Below are positions 9,697-19,658 of a stretch of 64,000 bases of DNA, piece after piece (the first letter of the stretch is position 1; the number at the start of each line of letters is the position of its first letter). A program made the translations under genes and the position numbers. The stretch covers positions 1 through 64,000 of the forward strand of contig CAYVWR010000012.1 of assembly GCA_964455525.1 (NCBI GenBank). Direction: 5' to 3'. Origin of the DNA: JAFDZV01 sp964455525. Lineage in GTDB: Bacteria > Bacteroidota > Ignavibacteria > OLB7. The notes beneath the pieces are model-generated. The model was not told the DNA's origin. It was given only the letters and a program-made list of their open reading frames with translations, and did not search any database.

Positions 9697-10300
9697 AAGC
9701 CCCTCCTCTACAAATATCATCGTATATGCGGTGCTTTCCCATGGCGCTAGCCGCATCTCCTTGAAACGAACGATGCTCACATAATATCGGCGTATCTGCC
9801 AGCAGTACGCAGAGGCTCGGTTCTCGGGATCGGCCCTGCAACCCGCCTCAACTCGCAATTGTGCACATGGCCAGTTATTTACCTGGCGCTCCCATACATT
9901 ATCACGGCAATTCCAGATATCCCGACTATCCGAATTATTCTTGTGGTATACTTCAGGTGATTTCGGCACCAGGTTTTACAAACTCGATGAGAGAAACATC
10001 TCCCCCCCTGTACGACAGGAATAACCGAGGCGTATAAGAGCCATGTACAATCAACAGCATTATTCTACGTGCAACATTCCTGTATGCTCTCTGCACCAGA
10101 TAGCATATCATGATTTTTTAGAGCCTCCGAAAACCTGTATGGAGTCCGGCGAGCAGTATACGTTATGCTTCACCTAATACAGATAAGCGTCTGAAATTAT
10201 ATTACAAACAAATGGTGGTGGCACCGGGACAACGTCTAGCAAAAAACAAGCGCCCGTAGGATACCTCCGTACGGGCGCTTAGCATTAACCAAGATCCGGT
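9697..10300. other. Gene-free stretch upstream of the collapsed paralogue
   Basis: No gene is supported. It contains an upstream segment near 10107-10132 resembling one before paralogue 2, and ends with the terminator of the fibronectin-repeat gene. The open frame crossing 9697-9969 is an upstream extension with no family-like residues. Confidence 0.45.
10241..10280 (-). terminator. Rho-independent terminator of the fibronectin-repeat gene
   Basis: An 11-bp perfect stem (AAGCGCCCGTA at 10248-10258 with 10270-10280) is followed on the minus strand by a run of six U (10246-10241). It lies 20 nt beyond the stop at 10301. Confidence 0.88.
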
Positions 10301-13300
10301 TTACCGAATCACCGTCACTGGATAGGCTGAGCTGACCCCACCTGCGATAACGCGGCAGAAATACGTGCCGGCAGGAAGATCGGCAACGTTCATCGTTATG
10401 CTATGGGAACCGGCCTGCGCATCTGGTTCATTCACCAGCACACGCACCGTCTCGCCAATAGCATTGACCAGCGTAATGCTCACCGGCGCATTATCGTTCA
10501 GGCGATAGCTCACCGTAGCCGCCCCTGAAGCGGCGATCGGGTTTGGGACAATACGGAAGGCGGACCCAAGCCTTGAAACCGCATCCATCGTCAGCACCAG
10601 ACGGCCGATCTCGTTGGAGGAGCCATCGAGCGAAACTTCCTCAAGCTTGTAGATATACATTGCTCCCATACGGAGATCGTCACTCTGATCGGTGTAATCG
10701 TAGCTCCGCGCCTGGCTGGTGTTTCCGGCCCCACGCAGACGCCCGTCGGAGAGATAATCAGCAACAAGACTGAACTTCTCATCAACACCTGACGTGGCAC
10801 GATACAACCGGAATCCGGCATTATCCTTCTCCTCGGCAGTACGCCAGCGGAGAAGATTGCGTCCTTCACGGGAGAAGCCCTCGAACGAAAGGAGGTTCAC
10901 CGGCAAGGTGTTCAGGGTGCTGTTGGCACCGATAGCATAGTCGCTGCTGAAGAACCGCCGGTTCTCGGCCAGCAGATAACGAGCCGTGGAATCCATCTGA
11001 TATCCGGTTGTGATGAAGTCCTCCCAGGGGAATGTGGGAGCCGTACGGAAGACAACCTCCAGATCGTTTGTATCCTGTACCCCGGGCAGACCGGTGATAT
11101 CGAACTTCAGGTCGAAGTTGACGTCTTCACCGATATGCGCCCAGCCAAAGCTCCACCAACGATCATAGGAAAGAACGTTGATCGGCAACCGTCCGGTTCT
11201 GAACATCGGGATTCCCTCCAATCCCATTGGCCCACTCTGGCGCGTAATCACCAGGCTTCCATCCACATGGATCGGCTCGTTGAACTTTACCTCAGCTCCG
11301 GCAAAACGGATCGTATCCATGCTGCCTGCGGTAAGAGCAAAACGCTGCGAGTTGGCGGTGCCGCGTGTTGCCACCGGCAGCACGCGGCTTGCCGGACTGT
11401 AGGCAAGATCGCAGGCACGATAGGCAAAAACACGAATGAAGTATGCCGTGTTCTGCGGGCGTCCGATCAGCGTTACCGTCGTGTCGGTTGTCCTTGCCAG
11501 CACTACCACTTTGCCACCGACCGTATCATTCACCCCATAGAAGGTGTTGCTCAACGGCGAAGAGGTGGGAGTGGAGTCAATACGGGCTACGATGAGATAC
11601 CCTGTTGCATTGGCGACAGGACGCCACCGGAGCGCCAGCGTATCGGATACATTCTTCATAACACGAATCGAATCAACCATGCCAGGGACGGCACCGGCAC
11701 AGGTGGCCAGCGTAACGGCATTGGCAGTATCCCCCAACTCGGAGTAGGCGAAATTGCAATCCCGGAAGCCGAATGCTGTGAACCGATAAGCGGTGGAGGG
11801 GGTTAGCCCAGTAAGGATCGGCTGACGATTGCTGCCAACGAACTTGACCGTATCATCACCAACCACCATGCCCACAGAGTATGGCACTCCACTAACCGGA
11901 CGTGGACGTGCGGTATCCGGCCCGTGGCGGAAGACGATATACGTATCTGCATTGCTTGCAGGACTGATCGACAGGCCGATGTTCGTGGCGGTAGCATATC
12001 GTACGCTCAGTTCAGCAACGTTACCCACTACCGTAGTACAATAGGTGCGGGCCGAGACCAGGGCGCGGGTTGCCGAATAAGCGGCATTGCAACTCTGGAA
12101 CCCATAGAAGGTGAAGCTGTAGCTGGTATCCTTCACAAGCTCGCGTGAGACGAACGAAGAGCTTACCGGCCCGAAGTACACAACAGTATCACCGAAATTC
12201 AGTCCCTGCCCGACAAAGTAGCGCACCCCATTGGCCGGAACGGCTGTCGGCGTGCCGTTTAGACGGCGGATCACCAGAATAGAATCGGTACGAGTGCCCA
12301 CGGAATACGCAAAGGTCAATGAATCCTGCGCTCTGGCAAGGGTGGTCAACGCCGCGATTGTAGCCGGTGCCCCACCGCAGCTCAGCGTGACCGCACTGGC
12401 AGCGGCCCCAACCGTTGAATAGCGCCCGTTGCAAGAACGATAGCCATACGCGGCAACGTGATACACCGTGCTCGTCTGAAGGTTATTCATCGCGACGGCC
12501 CGGTTTGCCGATGGGCCGAAGTAGACAACCGTATCAGTTGAGTTCAACCCCTGCCCGGCCGTGTACCGGCTACCATCCACTGGAGTGGCGATCGGCGCAG
12601 CCCCAGCGCGGCGGATCACCAGAATGGAGTCGGCAACAACACCAGGATTGACATAGACGGTCAGATTGCTGGTGCGCATGCTGACAACCGAGTCGATGCC
12701 CACACCCGGAGGAGCAACAGGGCTGCCGGTGATCGAAAGGTCATCCACCACAACCCGGGGCTGTTCACCCACACCGCTGATGCTCATCGTATAGATACGA
12801 ATACGGGCATCGGCGGCACCGGCGAGCGAGGCCGGAAGTTTTACACGTAAAGAACCGGACTGAGCGGTTGCGGAATTGTCGAAGCTTGCCCATGCGCCCC
12901 CAACGATGTTGGCAAGCGGGAGATCGGTGAACACCGACCCGCTACCGCCATTGGTAGCGATACGAAGCTCATTGATCGGCACTCCCGGGACGCCATGCTG
13001 CACCTTCGCCCATTCGATCACCAGGCTATCGGCGGTATAACAATTGAAATCGCCATACCAGATAAAACCGGCCACCGGACTGGCAGCAGTCGTCTGAAGC
13101 CGGATGGCAGCACCGGCACCACCATTGGGATTCAGCCCCTGATCGGTGATATTGGCCCCGGCAAGCCACATCGCATCGGTGTTTGCATCCACGGTGAACT
13201 CGCCACCGCTACCACTGCTCGTTGGAAAAAGCGTTGTTGTGCCAAGCACCCAGGCAAAGTCCTGGGCGTAGGGAAACGTGTGTATCCGCCCCCCTTGCGC

Positions 13301-13363
13301 AAGCGCCTCTGCCGAGAACGACAGAAACGTTGCCAGTAGAAGCGTACATAACCTCTGTATCAT
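10301..13363 (-). CDS. Large secreted protein with jelly-roll domain, four fibronectin-like repeats and T9SS sorting domain
   Basis: Predicted surface protein of 1,020 residues. The ATG at 13363 (MIQRLCTLLLATFLSF) has AAGGA 5 nt upstream; the frame extends five codons further to 13378. The signal peptide ends near ALAQG. Residues about 25-215 look like a lectin or adhesin jelly-roll domain ending VVVDDLSITG. Four repeats of about 110 residues follow, each closing with a motif such as YGYRSCNGRYS, YGFQSCNAAYS, FGFRDCNFAYS and FAYRACDLAYS, and each with DSILVIRR-like strands. A segment with LLSFEGFSREGRNLLRWRTA and the C-terminal sorting domain (FRIVPNPIAASGAATVSYRL to YPVTVIR) complete it. The likely role is an exported adhesin or binding protein; its ligand is unknown. 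Confidence 0.88.
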   Translation of the reverse strand: MIQRLCTLLLATFLSFSAEALAQGGRIHTFPYAQDFAWVLGTTTLFPTSSGSGGEFTVDANTDAMWLAGANITDQGLNPNGGAGAAIRLQTTAASPVAGFIWYGDFNCYTADSLVIEWAKVQHGVPGVPINELRIATNGGSGSVFTDLPLANIVGGAWASFDNSATAQSGSLRVKLPASLAGAADARIRIYTMSISGVGEQPRVVVDDLSITGSPVAPPGVGIDSVVSMRTSNLTVYVNPGVVADSILVIRRAGAAPIATPVDGSRYTAGQGLNSTDTVVYFGPSANRAVAMNNLQTSTVYHVAAYGYRSCNGRYSTVGAAASAVTLSCGGAPATIAALTTLARAQDSLTFAYSVGTRTDSILVIRRLNGTPTAVPANGVRYFVGQGLNFGDTVVYFGPVSSSFVSRELVKDTSYSFTFYGFQSCNAAYSATRALVSARTYCTTVVGNVAELSVRYATATNIGLSISPASNADTYIVFRHGPDTARPRPVSGVPYSVGMVVGDDTVKFVGSNRQPILTGLTPSTAYRFTAFGFRDCNFAYSELGDTANAVTLATCAGAVPGMVDSIRVMKNVSDTLALRWRPVANATGYLIVARIDSTPTSSPLSNTFYGVNDTVGGKVVVLARTTDTTVTLIGRPQNTAYFIRVFAYRACDLAYSPASRVLPVATRGTANSQRFALTAGSMDTIRFAGAEVKFNEPIHVDGSLVITRQSGPMGLEGIPMFRTGRLPINVLSYDRWWSFGWAHIGEDVNFDLKFDITGLPGVQDTNDLEVVFRTAPTFPWEDFITTGYQMDSTARYLLAENRRFFSSDYAIGANSTLNTLPVNLLSFEGFSREGRNLLRWRTAEEKDNAGFRLYRATSGVDEKFSLVADYLSDGRLRGAGNTSQARSYDYTDQSDDLRMGAMYIYKLEEVSLDGSSNEIGRLVLTMDAVSRLGSAFRIVPNPIAASGAATVSYRLNDNAPVSITLVNAIGETVRVLVNEPDAQAGSHSITMNVADLPAGTYFCRVIAGGVSSAYPVTVIR

Positions 13364-13767
13364 AGTGATCCTTACCATGTATATGGGTGATACAATCTCT
13401 GATTGAGATTCAATTCGATAGCGATCTAACGCAAAGACACAAAATCACCAACAAGCAACATGCCCGTTACTCGCAGATAAATCAAACAAGATTGTGCCGA
13501 GAAGCTCGTCTAGTATGCGGTTCGTGCGATTATACATCCCTTCTGTCATTATTCGATTGCATCCGCGATTCAGCCTCCGTATTTTTACTGCACTGCTTTC
13601 AGTGGGTCAGGCGGAAACGCGTGCCCACTTTTTTTTAGCATAGAGTGATAGGGGGGGACACGGGTAGCGATCCATGGCAGGCAGAGACCTTCTTAGGAGC
13701 GCATGAAGCCGGTTTCATCCTGAAAAGGACATCAATTTCCAGCTTCATCCCCGTTTCGCACGTAACA
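13364..13767. other. Divergent intergenic region upstream of rimP
   Basis: This region separates the minus-strand fibronectin-repeat gene from the plus-strand translation cluster, so it must contain divergent promoters. The rimP frame stays open back to 13645, but residues before 13768 are not RimP-like. A T-run of eight lies near 13630. No RNA gene was recognised. Confidence 0.45.
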
Positions 13768-14247
13768 ATGAGTTTTCTTCCGGAGCATATAGAGGCGCGC
13801 CTGCGCGACGAGATCACTCGTCGTGGTCTGGTATTGCTGGATCTGAAACGCCGAGGCGAGCGAGGCTCTTCCATCCTGGAAATAGTCATCGACTCCGAAG
13901 CTGGCGTCAAGCTGGACGATCTTACCGAGTTGAGCCGCTGGACAAGCGAACTTCTCGACGAGGCAGATGAGTCGCTCCCCGGACGCTACAAGCTGGAGGT
14001 ATCATCGGGCGGCCTTGACCGTCCCCTGGAACATCTCTGGCAGTATCGTAAAAACGTTGGGCGATTTCTGAAGGTGACATTCGATAACGACGAGGGAATC
14101 AGCAGAACAGAGCTGGTTCGCCTGGTAGAGGTAAGCGATAACTCGCTTCTCGTTGAACCGAAGGCTGGCAAGCCAAAAGCTGCCGCCGAGGCCTTCACTA
14201 TCTCTCTTGATCGGGTGAAACGCGCCATCGTCGAGCCACAATTCTAA
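13768..14247 (+). CDS. rimP: Ribosome maturation factor RimP
   Basis: RimP assists maturation of the 30S ribosomal subunit in the cytoplasm. The 159-residue product begins MSFLPEHIEARLRDEI; the ATG at 13768 fits the family N-terminus, although no clear ribosome site precedes it. Visible family features include LVLLDLKRRGERGSSILEIV, DLTELSRW, the core YKLEVSSGGLDRPL, and a C-terminal barrel with VGRFLKVTF. Its place directly before nusA and infB is the classical conserved order and supports the call. It is probably the first gene of the rimP-nusA-infB transcript, 82 nt ahead of nusA. Confidence 0.93.
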   Translation: MSFLPEHIEARLRDEITRRGLVLLDLKRRGERGSSILEIVIDSEAGVKLDDLTELSRWTSELLDEADESLPGRYKLEVSSGGLDRPLEHLWQYRKNVGRFLKVTFDNDEGISRTELVRLVEVSDNSLLVEPKAGKPKAAAEAFTISLDRVKRAIVEPQF

Positions 14248-14329
14248 CGGTCTCCGCTCTGGCAGCTTCAGCCTTTCTGCTCCGACTCGTTGTTGTTCGA
14301 TTTCAACGTTCTCCATTCTCCAAACCATT

Positions 14330-15688
14330 ATGGCGAAACGAAAGTCCGCTAAGTCCAGCGTCAACAAGCAACTCATCATTGATGCATTTGCTGAGATGGC
14401 GCGCCAGAAGAACATAGATCGTGACCTCCTGCAGGGTATCATCGAGGATACACTCTCGCAGATGGTGCGGAAGAAGTATGGTCAGGAGGCAAACTTCGAC
14501 ATCATCGTCAACATGGATAAGGGAGATATAGAAATCTACCTTCTTCGTGAGGTCGTGGAACTTGTCGAAGATCCCAACACCCAGATATCTTTTGAGGAAG
14601 CCAACGCCGAGAGTGCCGAAGAGTACGAGCTTGGCGACGAGGCTCTAACGGAGCTGAACCTTGAGAATCTTTCGGACAACTTCGGTCGCCGAATGGTCTC
14701 GATGGCTGCCCAGACCCTGAGCCAACGCGTCCGCGAAGTGGAAAAAGACAATATCGTGGCGGAATACTCGCAGAAAGTAAGCGAGATCATCGTCGGCGAG
14801 GTCTATCAGGTACGGCGCAACGATGTGTATGTGATGCACAACAAGGTGGAGCTGCGCATGCCCCGTGGCGAGCAGATCTGGAGGGAGCGTTACAAGAAGG
14901 GGGAGACCCTGAAGGCGCTTCTGAAGGAGGTACGTGCCGAAGAAGGGACGGCATCGCAGCCGGAGATCATCATCTCGCGAAGCGACGCAACCTTTTTACA
15001 GCGTTTGTTCGAGATCGAGATCCCGGAGATCTACGATGGCATCATCGAGATCAAGGGCATTGCCCGCGAGCCGGGCGAGCGCGCAAAGGTGGCCGTATGG
15101 TCGCATGATGAACGCGTCGATCCCGCCGGCGCGTGTATCGGAATGAAGGGGGTACGAGTCCATTCGATCGTTCGCGAACTCTCGAACGAACATATCGATG
15201 TGGTATACTATTCTCCCGATCCTAAGAAGTATGTTGCCAGTGCACTCTCACCGGCCAAGGTGAAGGATATTATGATCGATGATGAAACCCGCACTGCTAC
15301 GGTGCTGGTTGGCGACGATCAGGTATCGCTGGCGATTGGAAAGAACGGACAGAATGTCCGTCTGGCTATGAAGCTGACGGGGTATACGATTGATCTGGTG
15401 AAGGAAGGGGGCGAGGATATCGAGCTTGCCGAATTCAGAGATGAGATCGGAGATGAGATATTCGAGCGTCTGGTGTCCTCGGGTATCGATACAGCCAAGG
15501 AATTCCTCGTTCTTACAGACGAGGCTCTGCTGGGAATCGAGGGTATGACAGCAGAGAAGATCGAGGAGCTTCGCCAGGTAATAAGTGCCGAGTTTGATGA
15601 GGAAGAGCTGCGCTCCATGTATCAGGACGCACAGAAATCCCGCAATGCAAGCCCGGCTCCGCCTGCCCCCGCCCTGGGACAGAGCTGA
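14330..15688 (+). CDS. nusA: Transcription termination/antitermination factor NusA
   Basis: NusA binds RNA polymerase and nascent RNA to control pausing, termination and antitermination. The 452-residue protein has an N-terminal polymerase-binding domain (about 10-145), an S1 domain (about 152-217), and two KH domains with loops GMKG at 271-274 and IGKNGQN at 336-342. A helix-hairpin-helix-like tail follows (LTDEALLGIEGMTAEKIEEL). The N-terminal domain carries an acidic insertion at about 83-105. The final 20 residues are Ala/Pro-rich and look disordered. It sits between rimP and infB, and a hairpin follows its stop. Confidence 0.96.
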   Translation: MAKRKSAKSSVNKQLIIDAFAEMARQKNIDRDLLQGIIEDTLSQMVRKKYGQEANFDIIVNMDKGDIEIYLLREVVELVEDPNTQISFEEANAESAEEYELGDEALTELNLENLSDNFGRRMVSMAAQTLSQRVREVEKDNIVAEYSQKVSEIIVGEVYQVRRNDVYVMHNKVELRMPRGEQIWRERYKKGETLKALLKEVRAEEGTASQPEIIISRSDATFLQRLFEIEIPEIYDGIIEIKGIAREPGERAKVAVWSHDERVDPAGACIGMKGVRVHSIVRELSNEHIDVVYYSPDPKKYVASALSPAKVKDIMIDDETRTATVLVGDDQVSLAIGKNGQNVRLAMKLTGYTIDLVKEGGEDIELAEFRDEIGDEIFERLVSSGIDTAKEFLVLTDEALLGIEGMTAEKIEELRQVISAEFDEEELRSMYQDAQKSRNASPAPPAPALGQS

Positions 15689-16032
15689 TCCTACACTTTT
15701 TTCAGCGCAGCAATCAGCAAGAATTACCTTTAGAGCGACGAGGCTCCCCTGAAATCTTTGGGGGAGCACTTGTTGTTTCCCGTACGGGTGTGATTTTGTG
15801 AACAGCCCGGAATAAGAGTTCCGGGCTCCACGAATAGGGCAATTGGAACGTCGTATGGTTACTTGGGGAGTCCGGACGAGCGATCTCCCGGTACTGAGAC
15901 ACCGACGACGCTATTCCACTGTTGATTCGCCTCATTGATGGAATTGATCTCGACTGTATTACGGTCCCGATGCGTTAGTTTTGTCTGAGGTGAGAGAGGC
16001 ACTGAGAAGAGTATCTATTTACTGGAGTCTGA
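15689..16032. other. nusA-infB intergenic region with two hairpins
   Basis: This 344-base spacer is unusually long for this operon. It holds a terminator-like hairpin at 15743-15780 and a second stem, AGCCCGGAA at 15804-15812 pairing with 15819-15827 around a 6-nt loop. It could act as an attenuator or hold a second promoter for infB. No coding sequence is supported. Confidence 0.5.
15743..15780 (+). terminator. Terminator-like hairpin after nusA
   Basis: Stem GCTCCCC at 15743-15749 pairs with 15761-15767, and the downstream sequence ACTTGTTGTTTCC is T-rich but broken. It lies 55 nt past the nusA stop and may only partly stop readthrough into infB. Confidence 0.6.
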
Positions 16033-19000
16033 ATGGCCGCGACAACAAGCGCGAAGGGTACGACCTATAGACTGTTCAAGGTCGCTGCTGAACTAAATAT
16101 TGGTAAGGAAACCATTGTCGAGTTTCTCCAAGGCAAGGGGCATGAGATCTCTGTTAAGCCGACTAGCGCGCTTACACAAGAGATGTATGACCTTGTTATG
16201 GATAAATTCGAAAGGGAGCACCGCCAGATAGAAAAGCAGCGGAAGAAGGTCGATGCCTATCATGAAAAACGGGTCCGCCATAAGGAGGATGCCCAGGTTC
16301 GGCCGAAGAAGACCGATAACGAAACATCCGAGACCGGGGAAACCGATATCCAGGCAGTTACCGAAGCAGCATCTCCAGAGCCGATCGCTCCAGAGGCACC
16401 ACCTCAGGTCGAGCCGATCGCTCCTGTTGAGCCTGCCCCTTCTGTTGAACAGCCGGTTGTGGCCGAGCCGGAACCGGAAGTGATGCCGGAACCGGAACCC
16501 GCGCCGGTTCAAGCTCCCCCAGTGGTAAAGCATGAGGCTCCTCCACCACCTGTTATTGAACAGGAACCGCCACCTGTTGCGCCCCCAAGCGTGGAGGCGG
16601 AACCGGCTCCTATTGCCGTCGTGCCCGCGGCCGAACCGGAGCCTGAACTGGAGCCGGAGCCTGAGCGTATGATCAGCCAGCAGGAACGTGCCGAGCAGCT
16701 TGAGGTAGCGCGCCGTTCCCGACGTGAGGAGCTTAGGGCGATCGCCTTGCAGGGTCGTCAGCTATCCGAGCCGGAACCTGAGCCTGAGCCGGAACCTGAG
16801 CCGGTCCCTGAACCACCCCCTGTGGTGGAGCCAGAACCTGTTGTAGAAGAGCCGAAAGCAGCGACAGATGAGGGGACACCCGGCATAAAGTTTATGACAA
16901 GCCCACCAAAACTTCAGGGTCTTACAGTTCTTGGCAAGATCGACGTTGAAAAACGCAATGCCGAGAAGAAGGGAGATAAGAAGGAACGGGGCAAACGGAA
17001 GCGTATCCGCGAAGGTGTTAAATCGGTAGATATCAGCGCCGAATCGCGCAATCGTCCTACCACCGGTGGCGGCACTCCGGCAGCTACCCCGGCCCGCCCT
17101 GCGGGAACTACCCCAACCGGGACCGGGACAGGCACCACGTCAACAACGACCGGCGCCGCCAGTGCTGCCGACAAAAACAAGAAAAAGCTCCGCCCCAGAG
17201 GCACAAAGCTGACGGTGAATCAGGACGACGTGTCGCGCGCCATCCGCCAGACTATGTCACGGATGGAGGATGGTTCCGGCTCATCGCGCCAGAAACGTAG
17301 CCGTAACCGCCGCGAGATGCGCGAGGAGAGGGAGCAGAGGCGCCTTGATGAGCAGAATGCAGCAGCATCGGTTCTGAACCTGACCGAGTTTGTGACGGTG
17401 GCCGAAATGGCAAACCTGATGAACGTGGACGTTGGCCAGGTTATCAGCAAGTGTATCGGCCTTGGGTTGATGGTCTCTATCAACCAACGTCTGGATAAGG
17501 ATACCATTCAGCTTGTGGCGGATGAATTTGGCTTCAGCGTCGATTTCCAGCAGGAATACGCCGAGGAGCTTCTTGCCGATCCCGACGATCTGGTGGAGAC
17601 ACTTCAGCCACGTGCGCCGATCGTTACGATCATGGGACATGTCGATCACGGCAAGACATCATTGCTTGATTATGTCCGTCGCGCAAATGTGGTCGCTGGC
17701 GAGTCAGGAGGCATCACCCAGCATATCGGTGCATACTCGGTGAAGGTTGGAGATGGCCGGAGGATCACGTTCCTTGATACTCCTGGCCACGAGGCGTTTA
17801 CCGCCATGCGTGCCCGAGGTGCCCAGGTTACCGATATAGTGGTCCTGATCGTTGCAGCGGATGATGCGGTGATGCCCCAGACCCTGGAGGCGATCTCGCA
17901 TGCTCAGGCTGCTGCGGTCCCCATGGTTATCGCCATCAACAAGGTGGATAAGCCGGAGGCAAATCCGGAGAAGATCCGGCAGCAGCTCGCCGATCGTGGC
18001 GTGCTTGTAGAGCAGTGGGGAGGTAAGTATCAATGCGTCGAAATCTCTGCGAAAAAGGGAATCGGCGTCGATAAGCTGCTTGAGACCATTCTTCTGGAAG
18101 CGGAGCTTCTGGAGCTTCGTGCCAATCCCGAACGCGATGCTCGCGGTGTGGTGATCGAGGCAGAGATTGACCGCGGCAAGGGCGTTATCGCCACAGTGCT
18201 CGTTCAGAAGGGAACACTGAAGGTTGGAGACAACTTTATCTCCGGCCAGTACGCCGGACGTGTGCGCGCACTGCTCGATGAGCGTGGCAACCGTATTCAG
18301 AAGGCCGGCCCTTCCGATCCCGCCCAGGTGCTTGGTTTTGCCGGCACCCCGACCGCAGGCGATCAGCTTGTGGTGCTGGAGAACGAGCGCGATGTGCGCG
18401 AGATCTCCACACGCCGCCAGCAGCTCCGCCGCGAACAGGATTTCAAGCAGGTTCGCCATATCACGCTCGACGAAATATCGGAGCAGATCGCCCGTGGTGG
18501 CGTTCAACATCTGCCCCTTATCATCAAGGGCGACGTGGACGGCTCGGTGGAAGCCCTGGCCGATTCGCTCCTCCGACTCTCGACGCCGGAAGTACAGGTG
18601 TCGGTTATTATGAAGTCGGTGGGCGAAATCTCCGAGTCGGATGTTCTTCTGGCAGCAGCATCCAATGCGATCATCGTCGGCTTCCATGTTCGCCCGAACC
18701 TGAAGGCCCGCAAGCTGGCCGAACGCGAGGGAGTGGATATCCGCACCTATCAGATCATCTACGACACCGTCAACGAGATCCGTCTGGCACTGGAAGGCAT
18801 GCTGAAGCCGGAACAGAAGGAGATCATCACAGGGACGGTCGAAATCCGGGAAGTTTTCAAGATTTCCAGGGTTGGCGTTGTGGCTGGCTGCTATGTGCAG
18901 GATGGCAAGATCAATCGAAACGACAAGATCCGCCTGCTGCGCGATGGTCTGGAGATCTATACCGGCGGCCTTTCCTCCATTCGCCGTATGAAGGAGGATG

Positions 19001-19137
19001 TGCGCGAAGTTGAACAAGGCTTCGAGTGCGGCATCACCATCGAGAATATGAACGATATCAAGGTGGGAGATATCATCGAGGCATTCAAGATGGTAGAGGT
19101 GAAGCGCAAGCTTGAGCCCGCTTCCGCAGGCCACTAA
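16033..19137 (+). CDS. infB: Translation initiation factor IF-2
   Basis: IF-2 is the GTPase that brings initiator tRNA to the ribosome. The 1,034-residue protein starts at an ATG preceded by CTGGAG. An IF2_N-type domain (YRLFKVAAELNIGKETIVEF, about 10-60) is followed by a long low-complexity linker (about 95-410) with runs of Pro-Glu repeats and a Thr/Gly-rich part. A second IF2_N-like domain lies at about 445-500. The G domain has GHVDHGKT at 535-542, DTPGHEAF and NKVD at 636-639. The C-terminal domains are complete to the end. It is longer than E. coli IF-2 (890 residues) because of the linker. A strong 16-bp terminator follows. Confidence 0.97.
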   Translation: MAATTSAKGTTYRLFKVAAELNIGKETIVEFLQGKGHEISVKPTSALTQEMYDLVMDKFEREHRQIEKQRKKVDAYHEKRVRHKEDAQVRPKKTDNETSETGETDIQAVTEAASPEPIAPEAPPQVEPIAPVEPAPSVEQPVVAEPEPEVMPEPEPAPVQAPPVVKHEAPPPPVIEQEPPPVAPPSVEAEPAPIAVVPAAEPEPELEPEPERMISQQERAEQLEVARRSRREELRAIALQGRQLSEPEPEPEPEPEPVPEPPPVVEPEPVVEEPKAATDEGTPGIKFMTSPPKLQGLTVLGKIDVEKRNAEKKGDKKERGKRKRIREGVKSVDISAESRNRPTTGGGTPAATPARPAGTTPTGTGTGTTSTTTGAASAADKNKKKLRPRGTKLTVNQDDVSRAIRQTMSRMEDGSGSSRQKRSRNRREMREEREQRRLDEQNAAASVLNLTEFVTVAEMANLMNVDVGQVISKCIGLGLMVSINQRLDKDTIQLVADEFGFSVDFQQEYAEELLADPDDLVETLQPRAPIVTIMGHVDHGKTSLLDYVRRANVVAGESGGITQHIGAYSVKVGDGRRITFLDTPGHEAFTAMRARGAQVTDIVVLIVAADDAVMPQTLEAISHAQAAAVPMVIAINKVDKPEANPEKIRQQLADRGVLVEQWGGKYQCVEISAKKGIGVDKLLETILLEAELLELRANPERDARGVVIEAEIDRGKGVIATVLVQKGTLKVGDNFISGQYAGRVRALLDERGNRIQKAGPSDPAQVLGFAGTPTAGDQLVVLENERDVREISTRRQQLRREQDFKQVRHITLDEISEQIARGGVQHLPLIIKGDVDGSVEALADSLLRLSTPEVQVSVIMKSVGEISESDVLLAAASNAIIVGFHVRPNLKARKLAEREGVDIRTYQIIYDTVNEIRLALEGMLKPEQKEIITGTVEIREVFKISRVGVVAGCYVQDGKINRNDKIRLLRDGLEIYTGGLSSIRRMKEDVREVEQGFECGITIENMNDIKVGDIIEAFKMVEVKRKLEPASAGH

Positions 19138-19150
19138 CCGATACGCTATC

Positions 19151-19192
19151 ATGCCAGACCAGGCCCCTTACCGGGCCTGGTCTGGCATTTGT
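19151..19192 (+). terminator. Strong hairpin after infB
   Basis: A perfect 16-bp stem (ATGCCAGACCAGGCCC at 19151-19166 with 19173-19188) has a 6-nt loop and is followed by TTGTG. It lies 13 nt past the infB stop and just upstream of rbfA. The U-tract is short, so partial readthrough into rbfA is plausible. Confidence 0.75.
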
Positions 19193-19244
19193 GCTCTGGG
19201 CACTTCATACTCAATATTCCTTTCACATAATTCAATCGACGCCT

Positions 19245-19658
19245 GTGTCCGTACGTACTGAACGCGTGGGATCGATGCTGCGGGAAGCGCTAGGCTCGCA
19301 GTTGCAGAGGCAAATGCCGGAATATCTTGACGGCATGGTCACTGTGGTGTCCGTGAAGATGTCCCCGGATCTGCGCATTGCGAAAGTGTATATCAGCCTC
19401 TACCGAAGCACAACCGATCCCGACATCCTGATTAAGCGCCTTAACCTTCATGCACCCGAGATCCGCAAGGAACTTGCCTCGAATGTCAGCATGAAGTTCA
19501 TTCCTGAACTCCGATTTTATCGTGATGATACCTTCGATGCGGTCGAACGAATCGATCAGCTCCTGCACGATGTTCGCGAGGATGATAGAGCGCGAGGCCT
19601 GAGAAGGGACGATGACGACGATGCCAGCTCAGGGGAGAACGATGGTTCCCCTGAGTGA
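19245..19658 (+). CDS. rbfA: 30S ribosome-binding factor RbfA
   Basis: RbfA is a KH-like factor for late 30S maturation and cold adaptation. The GTG at 19245 is chosen because the product then begins VSVRTERVGSMLREALG, the typical RbfA N-terminus, giving 137 residues. The frame extends back to a GTG at 19191, which lies next to the terminator stem and adds non-conserved residues. Core features include VTVVSVKMSPDLRIAKVYIS and the C-terminal helix DAVERIDQLLHDV, then a short acidic tail. It overlaps or directly abuts truB, depending on the truB start, so the two are translationally coupled. Confidence 0.92.
   Translation: MSVRTERVGSMLREALGSQLQRQMPEYLDGMVTVVSVKMSPDLRIAKVYISLYRSTTDPDILIKRLNLHAPEIRKELASNVSMKFIPELRFYRDDTFDAVERIDQLLHDVREDDRARGLRRDDDDDASSGENDGSPE

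Noticed and set aside
17704..19152. 482-codon minus-strand open frame opposite infB
   Set aside because: It lies wholly antisense to the conserved IF-2 G and C-terminal domains and has no recognisable domain; it reflects codon bias of infB.
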